From Streptomyces poonensis (GTDB lineage: Bacteria > Actinomycetota > Actinomycetes > Streptomycetales > Streptomycetaceae): a stretch of DNA of 64,000 nt. The position numbers and the translations under genes are program-made. Each line of letters begins with the position of its first letter. The stretch's first letter is position 1. Positions 50,618 through 58,915 of the stretch are shown here, in pieces. The stretch covers positions 587,677-651,676 of the forward strand of contig NZ_BMVW01000002.1 of NCBI RefSeq assembly GCF_014650915.1. The letters run 5' to 3'. The notes beneath the pieces are model-generated. The model did no database searches, was not told the origin of the DNA, and was given only the letters and a program-made list of their open reading frames with translations.

Positions 50618-52891
50618 TCAGCGACCGTCCGCGGCCCCCTGCTGCCGCAGCACCGCCACCTTCCGGTAGAGCTCCACGGCCTCCTGGCCGCGGCCGAGCT
50701 GTTCCAGGCAGTGGGCCTCGTCATCGCGGCTGGCGAGCGCGTCGGGGTGGCCGGCGCCGAGGACGCGTGTCCGGGCGTCGGCCACGTGCCGGTACTCGAG
50801 GAGGGCCTCGGCCCAGCGGCCGAGCCAGCCGAGCGACACGGCGACCTCACGCCGGCTGACCAGGGTGTCCGGGTGGTCGGGGCCGAGGGCCCGCTCGCGG
50901 ATCGCGCACACGTCGCGGGCCTCGGCGAGGACCTCCTCCCAGCGGCCGAGCCGCCCGAGGTTGACGCCCAGGCCGTGGCGGGCGCGCAGGGTCTCCGGGT
51001 GCGCGGGCCCGTGGACGCGGGTGCGGTCGTCGGCGAGGGCGCGGTAGAGCGTCAGGGCCTCCGCGCTGCGGCCGAGCCGGCCGAGGCTGATGCCCACCTC
51101 GTAGCGGGCGGCGAGGGTGTCGGGATGGCCGCGGCCGAGGGCCTGGGCGCGGGCCTCGGCGACCTCCTGGTACGTGCTGAGCGCCTCGTGCCAGCGGCCC
51201 GACTGGCCCAGCAGGTAGGCGACCTCGTACCGGGTGACGAGTGTGTCGGGGTGTGCCGGGCCGAGCACCCGCGCGCGGGCGGCCGCCACGTCGGACGCCA
51301 TCGCGCAGGAGTCCTCCAGCCGGCCCAGCCGGCCGAGGTTGAAGGCGAGGTTGTGGCGGCAGCGCAGGGTGTCGGGATGGTCGGGGCCCATGACGCGCAT
51401 CCGCACGGCCAGGACGGAGGTGTACGCCTGGTGCGCCTCCAAGTGACGGCCCAGGCGGCCGAGGGCGTACGCCGTCTCCTGGCGGGCCGCCAGCGTGTCG
51501 GGATGCTCGGGGCCGAGAACGCGCTCCCGCGCGCGGGCGACGTGTTCGTACTCGCGCAGGGCGTCGGCGGGGTGGCCGGTGCGGCTGAGGCTGAAGCCGA
51601 CCTCGTAGTGGCTGGCGAGGGTGTCGGGGTGGTCGGGGCCGAGGACGTGCTCCCGTTCGGCGGCGACCGCGCGGTGCACCTCGCCCGCCTCCGTCCAGCG
51701 GCCGAGGCGGCCCAGGCTGAGGCCCGCGTCGTGCCGTCCGGCCAGGCCCGCGAGCACCTCCGGTGACGGGGCGGGCCGTTGGGGAACCACGGGCTCCTCG
51801 GCGGGGCCGGTGACGGGGCGGGCGATCCACTCGCCGCTGAGCCCCGCCGAGGGGTCCGGCGGGGTGATGCGCAGTCCGGCGCCGGCCGCCTTGTGGCCGG
51901 TGGTCATGCCCCGGGTCCACGACGGCATACCGGGCTCCCGGGACGGGCCCCGGCCGGGGCGCGGGCGGAGCGCGGGTGCCGCGGGCAGCGCGCGCGCCGC
52001 GGGGTACGACACGACGGTCGGCACATGGCCGGAAACGGCGCGGCCCGCCTCCAGCCGGTGCCCCAGCTCGCCCGCGTCCTGCGGACGGTCGTCCGGCTCC
52101 TTGGCGAGCAGGTCGAGGATGATCCGCTCCACGTACCCGGGCAGCTCGGCCCGGTGGTGGCGCGGCGGGTCGGGCGGGGTGTCCCGGTGGCCGACCAGGA
52201 CGGCCCACGCGTCGTCGAGGTCGAAGGGCGGCACCCCGGTGGCGATCTCGTACAGCACGCACCCGAACGAGTACAGGTCGCTGCGGTGGTCGATCCGGTC
52301 GCCGCCGATCTGCTCGGGGGACATGTAGTGCGGGGTGCCCATGGCGATGCCGGTGCCGGTGAGCCGGGAGGTGAGGCCGATGTCGCGGCCGAGCCGGGCG
52401 ATGCCGAAGTCGCATATCTTCACCGTGCCGTCGGTGAGCCGCATGATGTTGGCGGGCTTCAGGTCGCGGTGCACTATGCCCTGCCGGTGGGTGTAGGCGA
52501 GGGCCGCGGCGCCCTGGCCGGCGATGTCGACGACATCGGCCACAGCCAGGGGATGACCCCGGTTGTCCTCCAGGAGCTGGCTCAGGTTCCGGCCCTCCAG
52601 CAGCTCCATCACGAGGTACAGCACGCCGTCCGCCTCGCCGAAGTCGTGGACGACGGTGACCCCGCGGTGCTGGAGCGCCGCGGCCACCCGGGCCTCGCGG
52701 CGGAACCGCTCCCTGAGCACCCGGGCGAAGGTGTGCCCGGTCCGGTCGCGGTCGTTCAGGGGCTTGAGGCACTTCACGGCGACGTGCCGCCCCAGGGACT
52801 CGTCCTTCGCGCGCCACACCTCGCCCATGCCGCCACGCCCGATCCGGTCGAGCAACCGGTAACGGCCCTGGATCAGTCTGGAGTCCGCCAT
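50618..52891 (-). CDS. Serine/threonine protein kinase with long TPR C-terminus
   Basis: 757 aa. Kinase domain (about 9-270): GRGGMGEVWRA, VAVKCL (Lys), HRDLKPANIM, CDFGIA and GTPHYMSPEQ. No transmembrane helix follows, and there are no PASTA repeats. After a Pro/Ala-rich linker (280-390), the tail (about 390-757) holds 42-residue kinesin-light-chain-like TPR repeats, with the phrase (V/A)LG-P-x-HPDTL appearing eight times. A soluble kinase with a protein-binding superhelix suggests a cytoplasmic scaffold; partners are unknown. The ribosome site is GGGGGGCGG-like and weak. Confidence 0.93.
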   Translation of the reverse strand: MADSRLIQGRYRLLDRIGRGGMGEVWRAKDESLGRHVAVKCLKPLNDRDRTGHTFARVLRERFRREARVAAALQHRGVTVVHDFGEADGVLYLVMELLEGRNLSQLLEDNRGHPLAVADVVDIAGQGAAALAYTHRQGIVHRDLKPANIMRLTDGTVKICDFGIARLGRDIGLTSRLTGTGIAMGTPHYMSPEQIGGDRIDHRSDLYSFGCVLYEIATGVPPFDLDDAWAVLVGHRDTPPDPPRHHRAELPGYVERIILDLLAKEPDDRPQDAGELGHRLEAGRAVSGHVPTVVSYPAARALPAAPALRPRPGRGPSREPGMPSWTRGMTTGHKAAGAGLRITPPDPSAGLSGEWIARPVTGPAEEPVVPQRPAPSPEVLAGLAGRHDAGLSLGRLGRWTEAGEVHRAVAAEREHVLGPDHPDTLASHYEVGFSLSRTGHPADALREYEHVARARERVLGPEHPDTLAARQETAYALGRLGRHLEAHQAYTSVLAVRMRVMGPDHPDTLRCRHNLAFNLGRLGRLEDSCAMASDVAAARARVLGPAHPDTLVTRYEVAYLLGQSGRWHEALSTYQEVAEARAQALGRGHPDTLAARYEVGISLGRLGRSAEALTLYRALADDRTRVHGPAHPETLRARHGLGVNLGRLGRWEEVLAEARDVCAIRERALGPDHPDTLVSRREVAVSLGWLGRWAEALLEYRHVADARTRVLGAGHPDALASRDDEAHCLEQLGRGQEAVELYRKVAVLRQQGAADGR

Positions 52892-53222
52892 CGCCTGACC
52901 GCCCCCCGGTGTGTCCGGCCCCGCCCCAGCCCGTCCAGTATGGCGGGCTATGGTCCGGCTTTGTACGGGACCGATCGGGACCGTACGGCTCAGCGGGCAC
53001 GGTGGTCACCGGTGTGCCGCGCTCCCCTGGCCGGGAGCGAGCCAGGGGAGGGCGTACGGCAGGTTCAGCAGGACGGCATGCCATGTGCGGCATCACATGG
53101 GCGGGCGCACACGGTGTCGGAGCCTGTGTGCGGTGCGCATGGCGGCCCGGCCCAGGAACGATGTGCGCGGCACACATCCGGGCGCAACGCAACCGCACCG
53201 AGCGGCAGCGTTCGGTCAGCGT
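52892..53222. other. 331-bp non-coding stretch upstream of the kinase gene
   Basis: No open frame with family similarity. It contains an inverted repeat CCATGTG-N6-CACATGG (53081-53100) and several CATGTGCGG-like words. It should carry the kinase promoter, but I cannot point to a clear -35/-10 pair. Confidence 0.5.
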
Positions 53223-53600
53223 TCAGGCGTCGAGTGTCGCGAGGAAGTCGCTGCATGCCTGGGCGCACTCACGGCACGCCTTGGCGCTGTCCTCCGCTCC
53301 GGGGTGGTCGTCGAAGGCGTGCGCGGTCTCGAGACACACGGTGCGGCACCACTCCACCTGTACCCGGAGGGTGGCCTCGTCCTGCCCCGCCTGTTCGGAG
53401 AGCACGCGGCACGTCGCGTCGCACACCTCCGCGCACATGATGCCCTTGCGCCGTACCCGTTCCTGGTCGGCGGACCCGTCCGGATCCACGAGACTGGCAC
53501 GCAGAGCGCATGCCCGCGCGCATTCGGTGCACGCCTGCGCACATGCGAAGCGGTCCTCGAGGAAACGGAAGAGTTCCTGCTGGGAAGTCGTCGATGTCAC
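53223..53600 (-). CDS. Four-helix bundle copper-binding protein (DUF326 type)
   Basis: 125 aa with twelve cysteines in helix-spaced pairs: FACAQACTECARACA, MCAEVCDATC, WCRTVC and CRECAQAC. This is the pattern of the DUF326/Csp-like four-helix bundle in which Cys line the core and bind Cu(I). No export signal is present, so a cytosolic copper buffer is likely. Start GTG 53600 has a poor ribosome site. Divergent from the ChaB-like gene. Confidence 0.9.
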   Translation of the reverse strand: MTSTTSQQELFRFLEDRFACAQACTECARACALRASLVDPDGSADQERVRRKGIMCAEVCDATCRVLSEQAGQDEATLRVQVEWCRTVCLETAHAFDDHPGAEDSAKACRECAQACSDFLATLDA

Positions 53601-53713
53601 GTGAGCCGGGTAGCCGTGGCGCCCTACACCAAACCGGCCGTCGCCGCATCCGTTTTCCCGACGTACCGCCGGGCACCCGTCACACCGTCCCCGGTGCAGG
53701 AGGTGAGTGATTC

Positions 53714-54118
53714 ATGCCCGGACGACAGGAACTGCCCTCGACCCTGGAGCGCTCGTCGGAGGACGCCCAGCGCACCTGGATCAAGGCGCACGACTCGGCC
53801 GTCGAGTCCTACGGCGAAGGCGAGCGGGCGCACCGTGTCGCCTTCGGTGCGCTCAAGCACATGTACGAGAAGGTCGGTGACCACTGGGAACGCAAGGAGG
53901 GCAGCCGCCGGGGCCCCTCGGATCCCCGGTCCGCACGCCCCCGGCAGCAGGGCGGACGCAGCGGCGAGGGCGTCGACGAGGACGCGTCGAAGCAGCACCT
54001 CTACGACCTCGCCCGGCAGCTCGGCATCGACGGGCGGTCGCGGATGACGAAGCCCGAGCTGCTCGACGCGCTCCGCAAGGCGAACCGCTCCCGGACGCGC
54101 CGGGCCCGCGAGAAGTGA
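53714..54118 (+). CDS. ChaB-like protein with SAP/Rho-N-like tail
   Basis: 134 aa. The first 65 residues (LPSTLERSSEDAQRTWIKAHDSAVESYG, AHRVAFGALKHMY) match ChaB, a small fold first linked to the ChaA cation antiporter in E. coli. After a Gly/Arg linker, residues about 92-128 (LYDLARQLGIDGRSRMTKPELLDALRKA) form a helix-extended-loop-helix of the Rho-N/SAP kind, which often binds nucleic acid. GGAGGTGAG precedes the ATG. The role in Streptomyces is not established. Confidence 0.87.
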   Translation: MPGRQELPSTLERSSEDAQRTWIKAHDSAVESYGEGERAHRVAFGALKHMYEKVGDHWERKEGSRRGPSDPRSARPRQQGGRSGEGVDEDASKQHLYDLARQLGIDGRSRMTKPELLDALRKANRSRTRRAREK

Positions 54119-54120
54119 CT

Positions 54121-54145
54121 GGTTCGACGGTTGACCCGGGGGTAC
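54121..54145 (+). promoter_or_regulatory. Sigma-B-like promoter of the DUF6479 gene
   Basis: GGTT (54121-54124), 15 bp, GGGTAC (54140-54145), ending 9 bp before the ATG at 54155. It has the same spacing as the DUF2795 promoter. The transcript would be leaderless or nearly so. Confidence 0.6.
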
Positions 54146-54154
54146 TCGCGTCAC

Positions 54155-54520
54155 ATGAGCACAGAATGGATCGATTTCGCCGCGCGAGACCATTTGGTTG
54201 GCATTGGTCCCCTTGTGGCCGGTGTGGTCGTGGTGGCGGTGCTGATCGGCGCCCTCTTCATGGGCAGGCGGATCTGGCGCCGTGAGCTGCCGAGGCCCCG
54301 GCCGGAGGAGCAGCCCAGGATGCCCGACGGCGGGCCCGTGTACGAGGAGACCGTGTGCCGCGAGCCCGATGAGATGCCGCAGAGCGACACCCGGACCCTC
54401 CCCCACGACCTGCACGGGTTCGGCAACGCCTCGTCCCGGCCCAGCCCGGGGAAGCCGCGGCACCGCTGGAGCAACGGCGGCAGCGGTTCCTTCGGCAGCG
54501 GAGGACTGGGCGCGCACTGA
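54155..54520 (+). CDS. DUF6479-type small membrane protein
   Basis: 121 aa. A short N-terminus is followed by one membrane helix (about 17-37: GPLVAGVVVVAVLIGALFMG), then RRIWRRELPRPRPEEQP and a Pro/Gly-rich cytoplasmic tail. This is the layout of DUF6479 in Streptomyces. The gene has no Shine-Dalgarno sequence and begins 9 bp after a sigma-B-like -10, so it is probably stress-induced. A strong hairpin follows 46 bp after the stop. Confidence 0.85.
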   Translation: MSTEWIDFAARDHLVGIGPLVAGVVVVAVLIGALFMGRRIWRRELPRPRPEEQPRMPDGGPVYEETVCREPDEMPQSDTRTLPHDLHGFGNASSRPSPGKPRHRWSNGGSGSFGSGGLGAH

Positions 54521-54566
54521 CCGGCGCGGCACCGCGTGGCGGTGTGTGCCGCCCGACATGTCGAGG

Positions 54567-54619
54567 GCGGCCGTGCCCGGTGGACGGTCCGGCACGGACG
54601 GTCCACCGGGCACGGCCGC
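54567..54619 (+). terminator. Long hairpin after the DUF6479 gene
   Basis: Two 25-base arms (54567-54591 and 54595-54619) pair with one mismatch across a 3-nt loop. No T-run follows, as is common for Streptomyces terminators. Confidence 0.8.
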
Positions 54620-54678
54620 GGACCTCTGGGGCCTCATGTCCGACCGATCCACCAGGCCTGACGCAAGGAGAGACAGCC

Positions 54679-55023
54679 ATGGCCGACCGCAGCACCCTGC
54701 CGCTGCCCGACTACGACCAGCTGCCGATCGGCAGCGTGGAGAGCCGCGTCCGCTCGCTCACCGCTGGGGAGGTGGAGGAGTTGCTGGCGTACGAACGCCG
54801 GCACGCCGACCGTCTTCCGGCGGTTCAGGTGCTGACGGCCCGGCTGGAGCAGCTGCGCGCGGGGGCGCAACCGACATCCGGCGACCCGACCGCCCTGCGC
54901 CCGGAGGTGGGCCGAGGGAGCGGGGGCTCCCCCGTGACCCCGGCGACCTCGCCGCAGCCGCACAACCCACCGCCGCACGGCACCCCGGACCAGCCGGGCA
55001 AGCCCAAGGGCGACCGGACCTAG
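54679..55023 (+). CDS. Conserved small protein of the DUF8129 / lipid-droplet-associated type
   Basis: 114 aa from an ATG with AAGGAGAG. The first 60 residues (LPDYDQLPIGSVESRVRSLTAGEVEELLAYERRHADRLPAV) form a conserved helical module (short motif plus two helices) found in several actinobacterial small proteins. The remainder is Pro/Gly-rich and disordered. The gene lies between two strong hairpins and so is probably monocistronic. No function can be stated. Confidence 0.78.
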   Translation: MADRSTLPLPDYDQLPIGSVESRVRSLTAGEVEELLAYERRHADRLPAVQVLTARLEQLRAGAQPTSGDPTALRPEVGRGSGGSPVTPATSPQPHNPPPHGTPDQPGKPKGDRT

Positions 55024-55046
55024 GTCCACTCCCCCGGCGGTACTTC

Positions 55047-55102
55047 CCGGACATCCTGGTGCCGGTGCGCGTCCGGCGCGCACCGGCACCAGGAGTGTCC
55101 GG
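55047..55102 (+). terminator. Hairpin terminator after the 114-aa gene
   Basis: Arms 55047-55071 and 55077-55102 pair along about 25 bp with one bulged base, 24 bp after the stop. Confidence 0.8.
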
Positions 55103-55196
55103 CCGCTCCCCTGCGGGACTCGACGGCAACCACAGCGACCCCGGCCATGTGCGACCCCGCTGGTGTGCGCCTCGGCTAGTGCGGCTCTCCGGGTAC

Positions 55197-55331
55197 GGCC
55201 CTGCCATGTGCGGGGTCTCCGTGTACGGCCCTGCCATGTGCGGCCCCTCCATGTGCGGCCCCTCCGTGTACGGCCCTGCCATGTGCGGCCCCTCCATGTG
55301 CGGCCCTGCCATGTGCGGCCCTGCCATGTGC
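55197..55331. repeat. Nine 15-bp tandem repeats
   Basis: Nine units of the type GGCCCTGCCATGTGC (variants with CCTCC or GTGTAC) run without interruption between the hairpin and the FAD enzyme gene (convergent). In one minus-strand frame they give GPHMAGPHMEG-like peptides, in a plus-strand frame GPAMC, but neither frame has a credible start or neighbour. I regard the 55024-55385 gap as non-coding. Confidence 0.85.
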
Positions 55332-55385
55332 GCCCCGCTGTGTGGGCCCGTTCCCCGTGCAGCCCCCACGCGGTCGCCGCTCCGG

Positions 55386-56810
55386 TCAGGCGCCCCGCGC
55401 ATCCCGCGTCAGCGGCGGCCCGGCGGGCGCCGGGGCGGGCGGGCCGAAGAGCACGGCACGAGCCACCCTCGGGGCGAACAGCACAGTGGCCGGCGAGACC
55501 AGCGAGACGACCGAACGGAAGGCTGCGCCCACCACGGGGTTGCCGGAGACCCGCTCCTGCACCCGGCGCAGGTACCAGGCCGTGGCCCGGTCCACGGCCC
55601 GCGTGGCCACCGCGTTGCCGACGGCCCCCGGCATCTGCTTGTCCGCCCCCGCGGATATGTCCCACGCCTGCCGGGACGCCGCGAGAAGGGCCTGCTGCAC
55701 CCGGCGGGTGGTCGGTGGGCGGCGCCCGTCGGCGAGCGCGTCCCGCAGGGCGACCGCGCTCTGCGCGGCGACGGTCATGCCCTGCCCGTAGATCGGGTTG
55801 AACGTGCACAGGGCGTCACCGGTCGCGAGGAACCCGGCGGGACGGCGGCCGGGCAGGTCGTAGCGGCGCCGTACGTCGGCGGTCCTGCGGAAGCCGGACA
55901 CCGGCGACAGCGGTTCGGCGGCCTCGCGCATCCACCGGTGGACGAACGGATGCGGCAGCCGCTTCGCGTACGCCACGAACTCCTCCTCATCGGTGGGCGG
56001 TTCGTCCCCGCGCAGCCCCGAGAACGTGAGGAGATACGTACCGTCCTCCAGGGGCAGGACGACACATCCGTAGGGCTGCGCCGGGCCGGGCACGATGTTG
56101 TAGCCCAGGGCGTCACCGCCCAGAGTGCCGGTCACGGCGCGGTACACCCGTGACGCGTACGCGAGCCCGGTGTCGATGGTCTCCTCGTGCGGCGCCTCCG
56201 CCCCGATCGCGGTGAGCCACTGCGAGGCCTTCGTGCCGCGCCCGGACGCGTCCACCACAAGGTCGGCCTCGAGCGGCCGTGCCGCCGCGCGGGTTCCCTC
56301 GCCGCGCTCGCGCAGCAGGACACCGCGCACCCGGGAGGCGTCCCCCAGCAGGCCCACGACGTCCGTCGACTCCACCACGGTGATCGCTGGGTGGGCGAGG
56401 ACCCGCCGGCGCACCAGGTCCTCGATCTGCGCCCGTGAACCGGTGTGGATGTACGTCGACGACGGCGACCGCCGGAACCAGCGTCCGGCCTGCCACTGCA
56501 CCATGTCGCCCGGCATCCCGACCCGGGGTGCGCCCGCCGCCCGCAGCTCGTCCGTGAACCCCGGCAGCAGCGCGTCCAGGGCCCGCTGCCCGCCTTCGAG
56601 CAGAACGTGCGGGTGCCGGCCCTGCGGCACCCCGGGCCGCGGCCCGGGCCCCTCCGGGAGCCGGTCGCGCTCGACGACCGTCACCCGGTCCGCCTGCCCG
56701 GCGAGGACGTGCGCCGCGAGCAGCCCCGCGATGCTTCCCCCGACGACGACCGCGTGCCGTCCGCCCGGCCGGCCGTGGTCCCGGCCGCCCGCTCTCCGCT
56801 CGAAGTCCAC
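55386..56810 (-). CDS. FAD-dependent monooxygenase/halogenase-like oxidoreductase
   Basis: 474 aa from GTG. FAD motif VVVGGSIAGLLAAHVLAG, ERDRLPEGPGPRPGVPQGRHPHVLL (typical of a geranylgeranyl-reductase/halogenase-like group), DLVVDASGRGTKASQWL and LATGDALCTFNPIYGQGM (second FAD motif). A C-terminal hydrophobic stretch (about 425-455) may touch the membrane. The substrate is unknown; a role in secondary metabolism or lipid oxidation is possible. A TGATCGATCA palindrome is 24 bp before the start. Confidence 0.88.
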   Translation of the reverse strand: MDFERRAGGRDHGRPGGRHAVVVGGSIAGLLAAHVLAGQADRVTVVERDRLPEGPGPRPGVPQGRHPHVLLEGGQRALDALLPGFTDELRAAGAPRVGMPGDMVQWQAGRWFRRSPSSTYIHTGSRAQIEDLVRRRVLAHPAITVVESTDVVGLLGDASRVRGVLLRERGEGTRAAARPLEADLVVDASGRGTKASQWLTAIGAEAPHEETIDTGLAYASRVYRAVTGTLGGDALGYNIVPGPAQPYGCVVLPLEDGTYLLTFSGLRGDEPPTDEEEFVAYAKRLPHPFVHRWMREAAEPLSPVSGFRRTADVRRRYDLPGRRPAGFLATGDALCTFNPIYGQGMTVAAQSAVALRDALADGRRPPTTRRVQQALLAASRQAWDISAGADKQMPGAVGNAVATRAVDRATAWYLRRVQERVSGNPVVGAAFRSVVSLVSPATVLFAPRVARAVLFGPPAPAPAGPPLTRDARGA

Positions 56811-56833
56811 GACGATTCCGCCCCTTGGTTCTT

Positions 56834-56923
56834 TGATCGATCAGTCGTCCAAGCGGCGCCAGTCTGCCGTATCGATGCGAACGGTTGACTTGTTTTCAGT
56901 TGTTCGAATTTGCAGTTGTTCGA
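56834..56923. promoter_or_regulatory. Palindrome and direct repeats upstream of the FAD enzyme gene
   Basis: TGATCGATCA (56834-56843) is a perfect palindrome. CAGTTGTTCGA occurs twice, at 56897-56907 and 56913-56923 (16-bp period), in a notably A/T-rich stretch. The spacing puts both repeats on a similar DNA face, as for a dimeric regulator or a response regulator. Confidence 0.45.
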
Positions 56924-56979
56924 CGGAGGCACGGTCGACCGCCCGCGCGGGCCATGCGGGCGGTCGCCTCCCTCGCCTC

Positions 56980-58170
56980 TCAGAGGGCCGCGTCGAACGG
57001 CAGCCCGGTGTAGTTCTCCGCCAGTTCGGCGGCCGCGTGCCGGGAGGTGGCGATCCGGTCGAGCTGCGAGAGCTGGAGCTGGGTCTCGAAGGGGGACTGC
57101 TCGGGGTCCGTGTGCAGGGTGGTCGTCATGAAGTACGAGAAGTGCTCGGCCCGCCACACGCGGCGCAGGCAGGTCGCGGAGTACTCCTCCAGCAGTTCGG
57201 CCGAGCCGGTGTCCTTGAGGTGCGCGAACGCCCGGGCCAGGACGATGACGTCGGCGGCCGCCAGGTTGAGCCCCTTGGCGCCGGTCGGCGGGACGATGTG
57301 CGCGGCGTCCCCGGCCAGGAAGAGCCGTCCGTACCGCATCGGCTCGGTGACGTGGCTGCGCATCGGCAGCACCGACTTGGCGGTGACGGTGCCGCGCTTG
57401 AGGCGCCAGGCCGGGTTCGCGTCGAGGGCGAGCCGGGCGTCCAGCTCGTCCCAGATCCGCTCGTCGGACCAGTCGGCGGGGTCGGTGCCGTTCGGGACCT
57501 GGAGGTAGAGCCGGCTGACGGACTCGGAGCGCATGCTGGCCAGGGCGAAGCCCCGCTCGGAGTGGGCGTAGATCAGCTCCTCGAAGACGGGCGGGGCGTC
57601 GGCGAGGATGCCCAGCCAGGAGTACGGGTACGTCCGCTCGTACGTCCGTTTCGCGCTCTCGGGGACCGCGTTCCGGGCCACCCCGTGGAAGCCGTCGCAG
57701 CCGACCACGTAGTCACAGGTCAGGGTCTGCTCACGGCCCTCGTGGGTGTAGCGGATCACGGGACGGTCGGTGTCGACGCCCTCGATCGCGTGCACCTCGG
57801 CCTCGAAGAGCAGCGGTGCGCCGTCGTCGAGATGCAGGGCGATGAGGTCCTTGACGACCTCGGTCTGGGCGTAGACCCACACCCGGCGGCCGCCGGTCAG
57901 CTCGGGGAAGTCGACGCGGTGGCCGCGCCCGCCGAAGCGCAGCTCGATGCCGTCGTGGGGCATGCCCTCCCGGTCCAGCCGCTCTCCCGCGCCGGCCGCC
58001 CGCAGCACGTCCACCGTCGCCTGCTCCAGGATGCCCGCGCGCTGACGCTGCTCCACATAGGCGCGGTCGCGGCGTTCCAGGACCACGCTGTCGATTCCCG
58101 CGCGGCGCAGCAGGCGGGCGAGCAGCAGCCCGGAGGGGCCACCGCCGATGATGCCGACGGTCGTGTGCAT
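56980..58170 (-). CDS. pobA: 4-hydroxybenzoate 3-monooxygenase (PobA)
   Basis: 396 aa, matching PobA (about 394). It has GIIGGGPSGLLLARLLRRAG (FAD), RAGILEQATVDVLRAAG, CDYVVGCDGFHGVARN (the DG motif) and LFLAGDAAHIVPPTGAKGLN. It hydroxylates 4-hydroxybenzoate to protocatechuate using NAD(P)H and O2. GAGGAG precedes the ATG. No pca genes or PobR gene lie beside it. Upstream is a stable hairpin and, 215 bp away, a palindrome over a GATAAT element, suggesting inducible control with a long leader. Confidence 0.92.
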   Translation of the reverse strand: MHTTVGIIGGGPSGLLLARLLRRAGIDSVVLERRDRAYVEQRQRAGILEQATVDVLRAAGAGERLDREGMPHDGIELRFGGRGHRVDFPELTGGRRVWVYAQTEVVKDLIALHLDDGAPLLFEAEVHAIEGVDTDRPVIRYTHEGREQTLTCDYVVGCDGFHGVARNAVPESAKRTYERTYPYSWLGILADAPPVFEELIYAHSERGFALASMRSESVSRLYLQVPNGTDPADWSDERIWDELDARLALDANPAWRLKRGTVTAKSVLPMRSHVTEPMRYGRLFLAGDAAHIVPPTGAKGLNLAAADVIVLARAFAHLKDTGSAELLEEYSATCLRRVWRAEHFSYFMTTTLHTDPEQSPFETQLQLSQLDRIATSRHAAAELAENYTGLPFDAAL

Positions 58171-58197
58171 GAACTGTTCTCCTCGTCGTCGAGGACG

Positions 58198-58238
58198 GGC
58201 CCGTGTCCCCGGTCGGCCATCGGCCGGGGACACGGGCC
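58198..58238 (-). terminator. Stable hairpin in the presumed pobA leader
   Basis: GGCCCGTGTCCCCGG (58198-58212) pairs perfectly with 58224-58238 over an 11-nt loop. It is 28 bp upstream of the pobA ATG, so it may be an attenuator, or a terminator of something upstream. Confidence 0.55.
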
Positions 58239-58384
58239 GGTGCGGCTTCTCGTGTGGGCTCGCTGGTGCTGACCTCTTCACCCGGCTCCGGTTGTGGCTC
58301 CGGTTGTGGCTCCGGCTGCGGCTGCGGCCGTGGTGCTGCGGCTCGGTCCACCCGAGCGCCCGTCCACCACCATTCGTTCGCCTG

Positions 58385-58400
58385 GTGAAATTATCTTCAC
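58385..58400. promoter_or_regulatory. Palindrome over a GATAAT element, candidate pobA operator
   Basis: GTGAAATTATCTTCAC is an imperfect palindrome with GTGAA/TTCAC arms. On the minus strand it contains GATAAT, a good -10. The distance to pobA is 215 bp. Confidence 0.45.
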
Positions 58401-58735
58401 TGTGATGAGGTGAGTCTGCGCCGCCGCTCGCCCGGTGTCAACGGTCATCTCGTCCCCCCGTCGGCGGTCATGGCACGGCTGGCTGCCCGCTCCGCTCCAT
58501 AGTGACCGTTTCCCACCGTGATGGACGGGCCGACGGGGAACCGGCGCCCGGGGCGGGCAGCAGACGGGGTGCGCGCGACGGCGCCGGACAAGCTGTGAGG
58601 CGGGTACGTGGCACCGCACATCACCGAGGTGGGTCACCTAGGTGGTTCATCCAGGGATGACACCAGAGGGATGACAGAAAGGGCGCCGGCGGCTCGCCGG
58701 TCGGCGCGAGGTGGTCGCCACGCCACGCCCGGCAA

Positions 58736-58763
58736 GGGCACAGGGCACAGGGCACAGGGCACA
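58736..58763. repeat. Four GGGCACA tandem repeats
   Basis: Four exact 7-bp copies in tandem, in non-coding DNA. Confidence 0.85.
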
Positions 58764-58915
58764 GGCACGAGACTCGGGGCTCAGTACTCACCGAGCGGGC
58801 GACGGCGTTTCGATGACTGGCGGACGGCGACCGGCGGCCGGTGACCAGTGACTCATGGCTGCCCGGACGAGCGGGCACGACTGCCGGACGCACGCGCGTC
58901 CGGCGCGGCGCGTGA

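Larger units (their letters stand above)
58239..58915. other. Long stretch without a convincing gene between pobA and the DUF5997 gene
   Basis: Apart from the pobA-side palindrome, I see CTCCGGTTGTGG-type short repeats (about 58285-58335), an AGGTGG/ACCTAGGT cluster (58625-58645), and four 7-bp GGGCACA repeats (58736-58763). A 78-codon frame from GTG 58608 is Arg/Gly/Thr-rich, lacks a ribosome site and resembles nothing I know, so I leave it uncalled. Confidence 0.55.

Noticed and set aside
55197..55331. Possible CRISPR array
   Set aside because: Units are 15 bp, contiguous and without unique spacers, and no cas gene is near. It is a simple tandem repeat.
58608..58844. 78-codon open frame in the pobA-DUF5997 gap
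   Set aside because: No ribosome site, low-complexity product caused partly by the GGGCACA repeats, no family resemblance.
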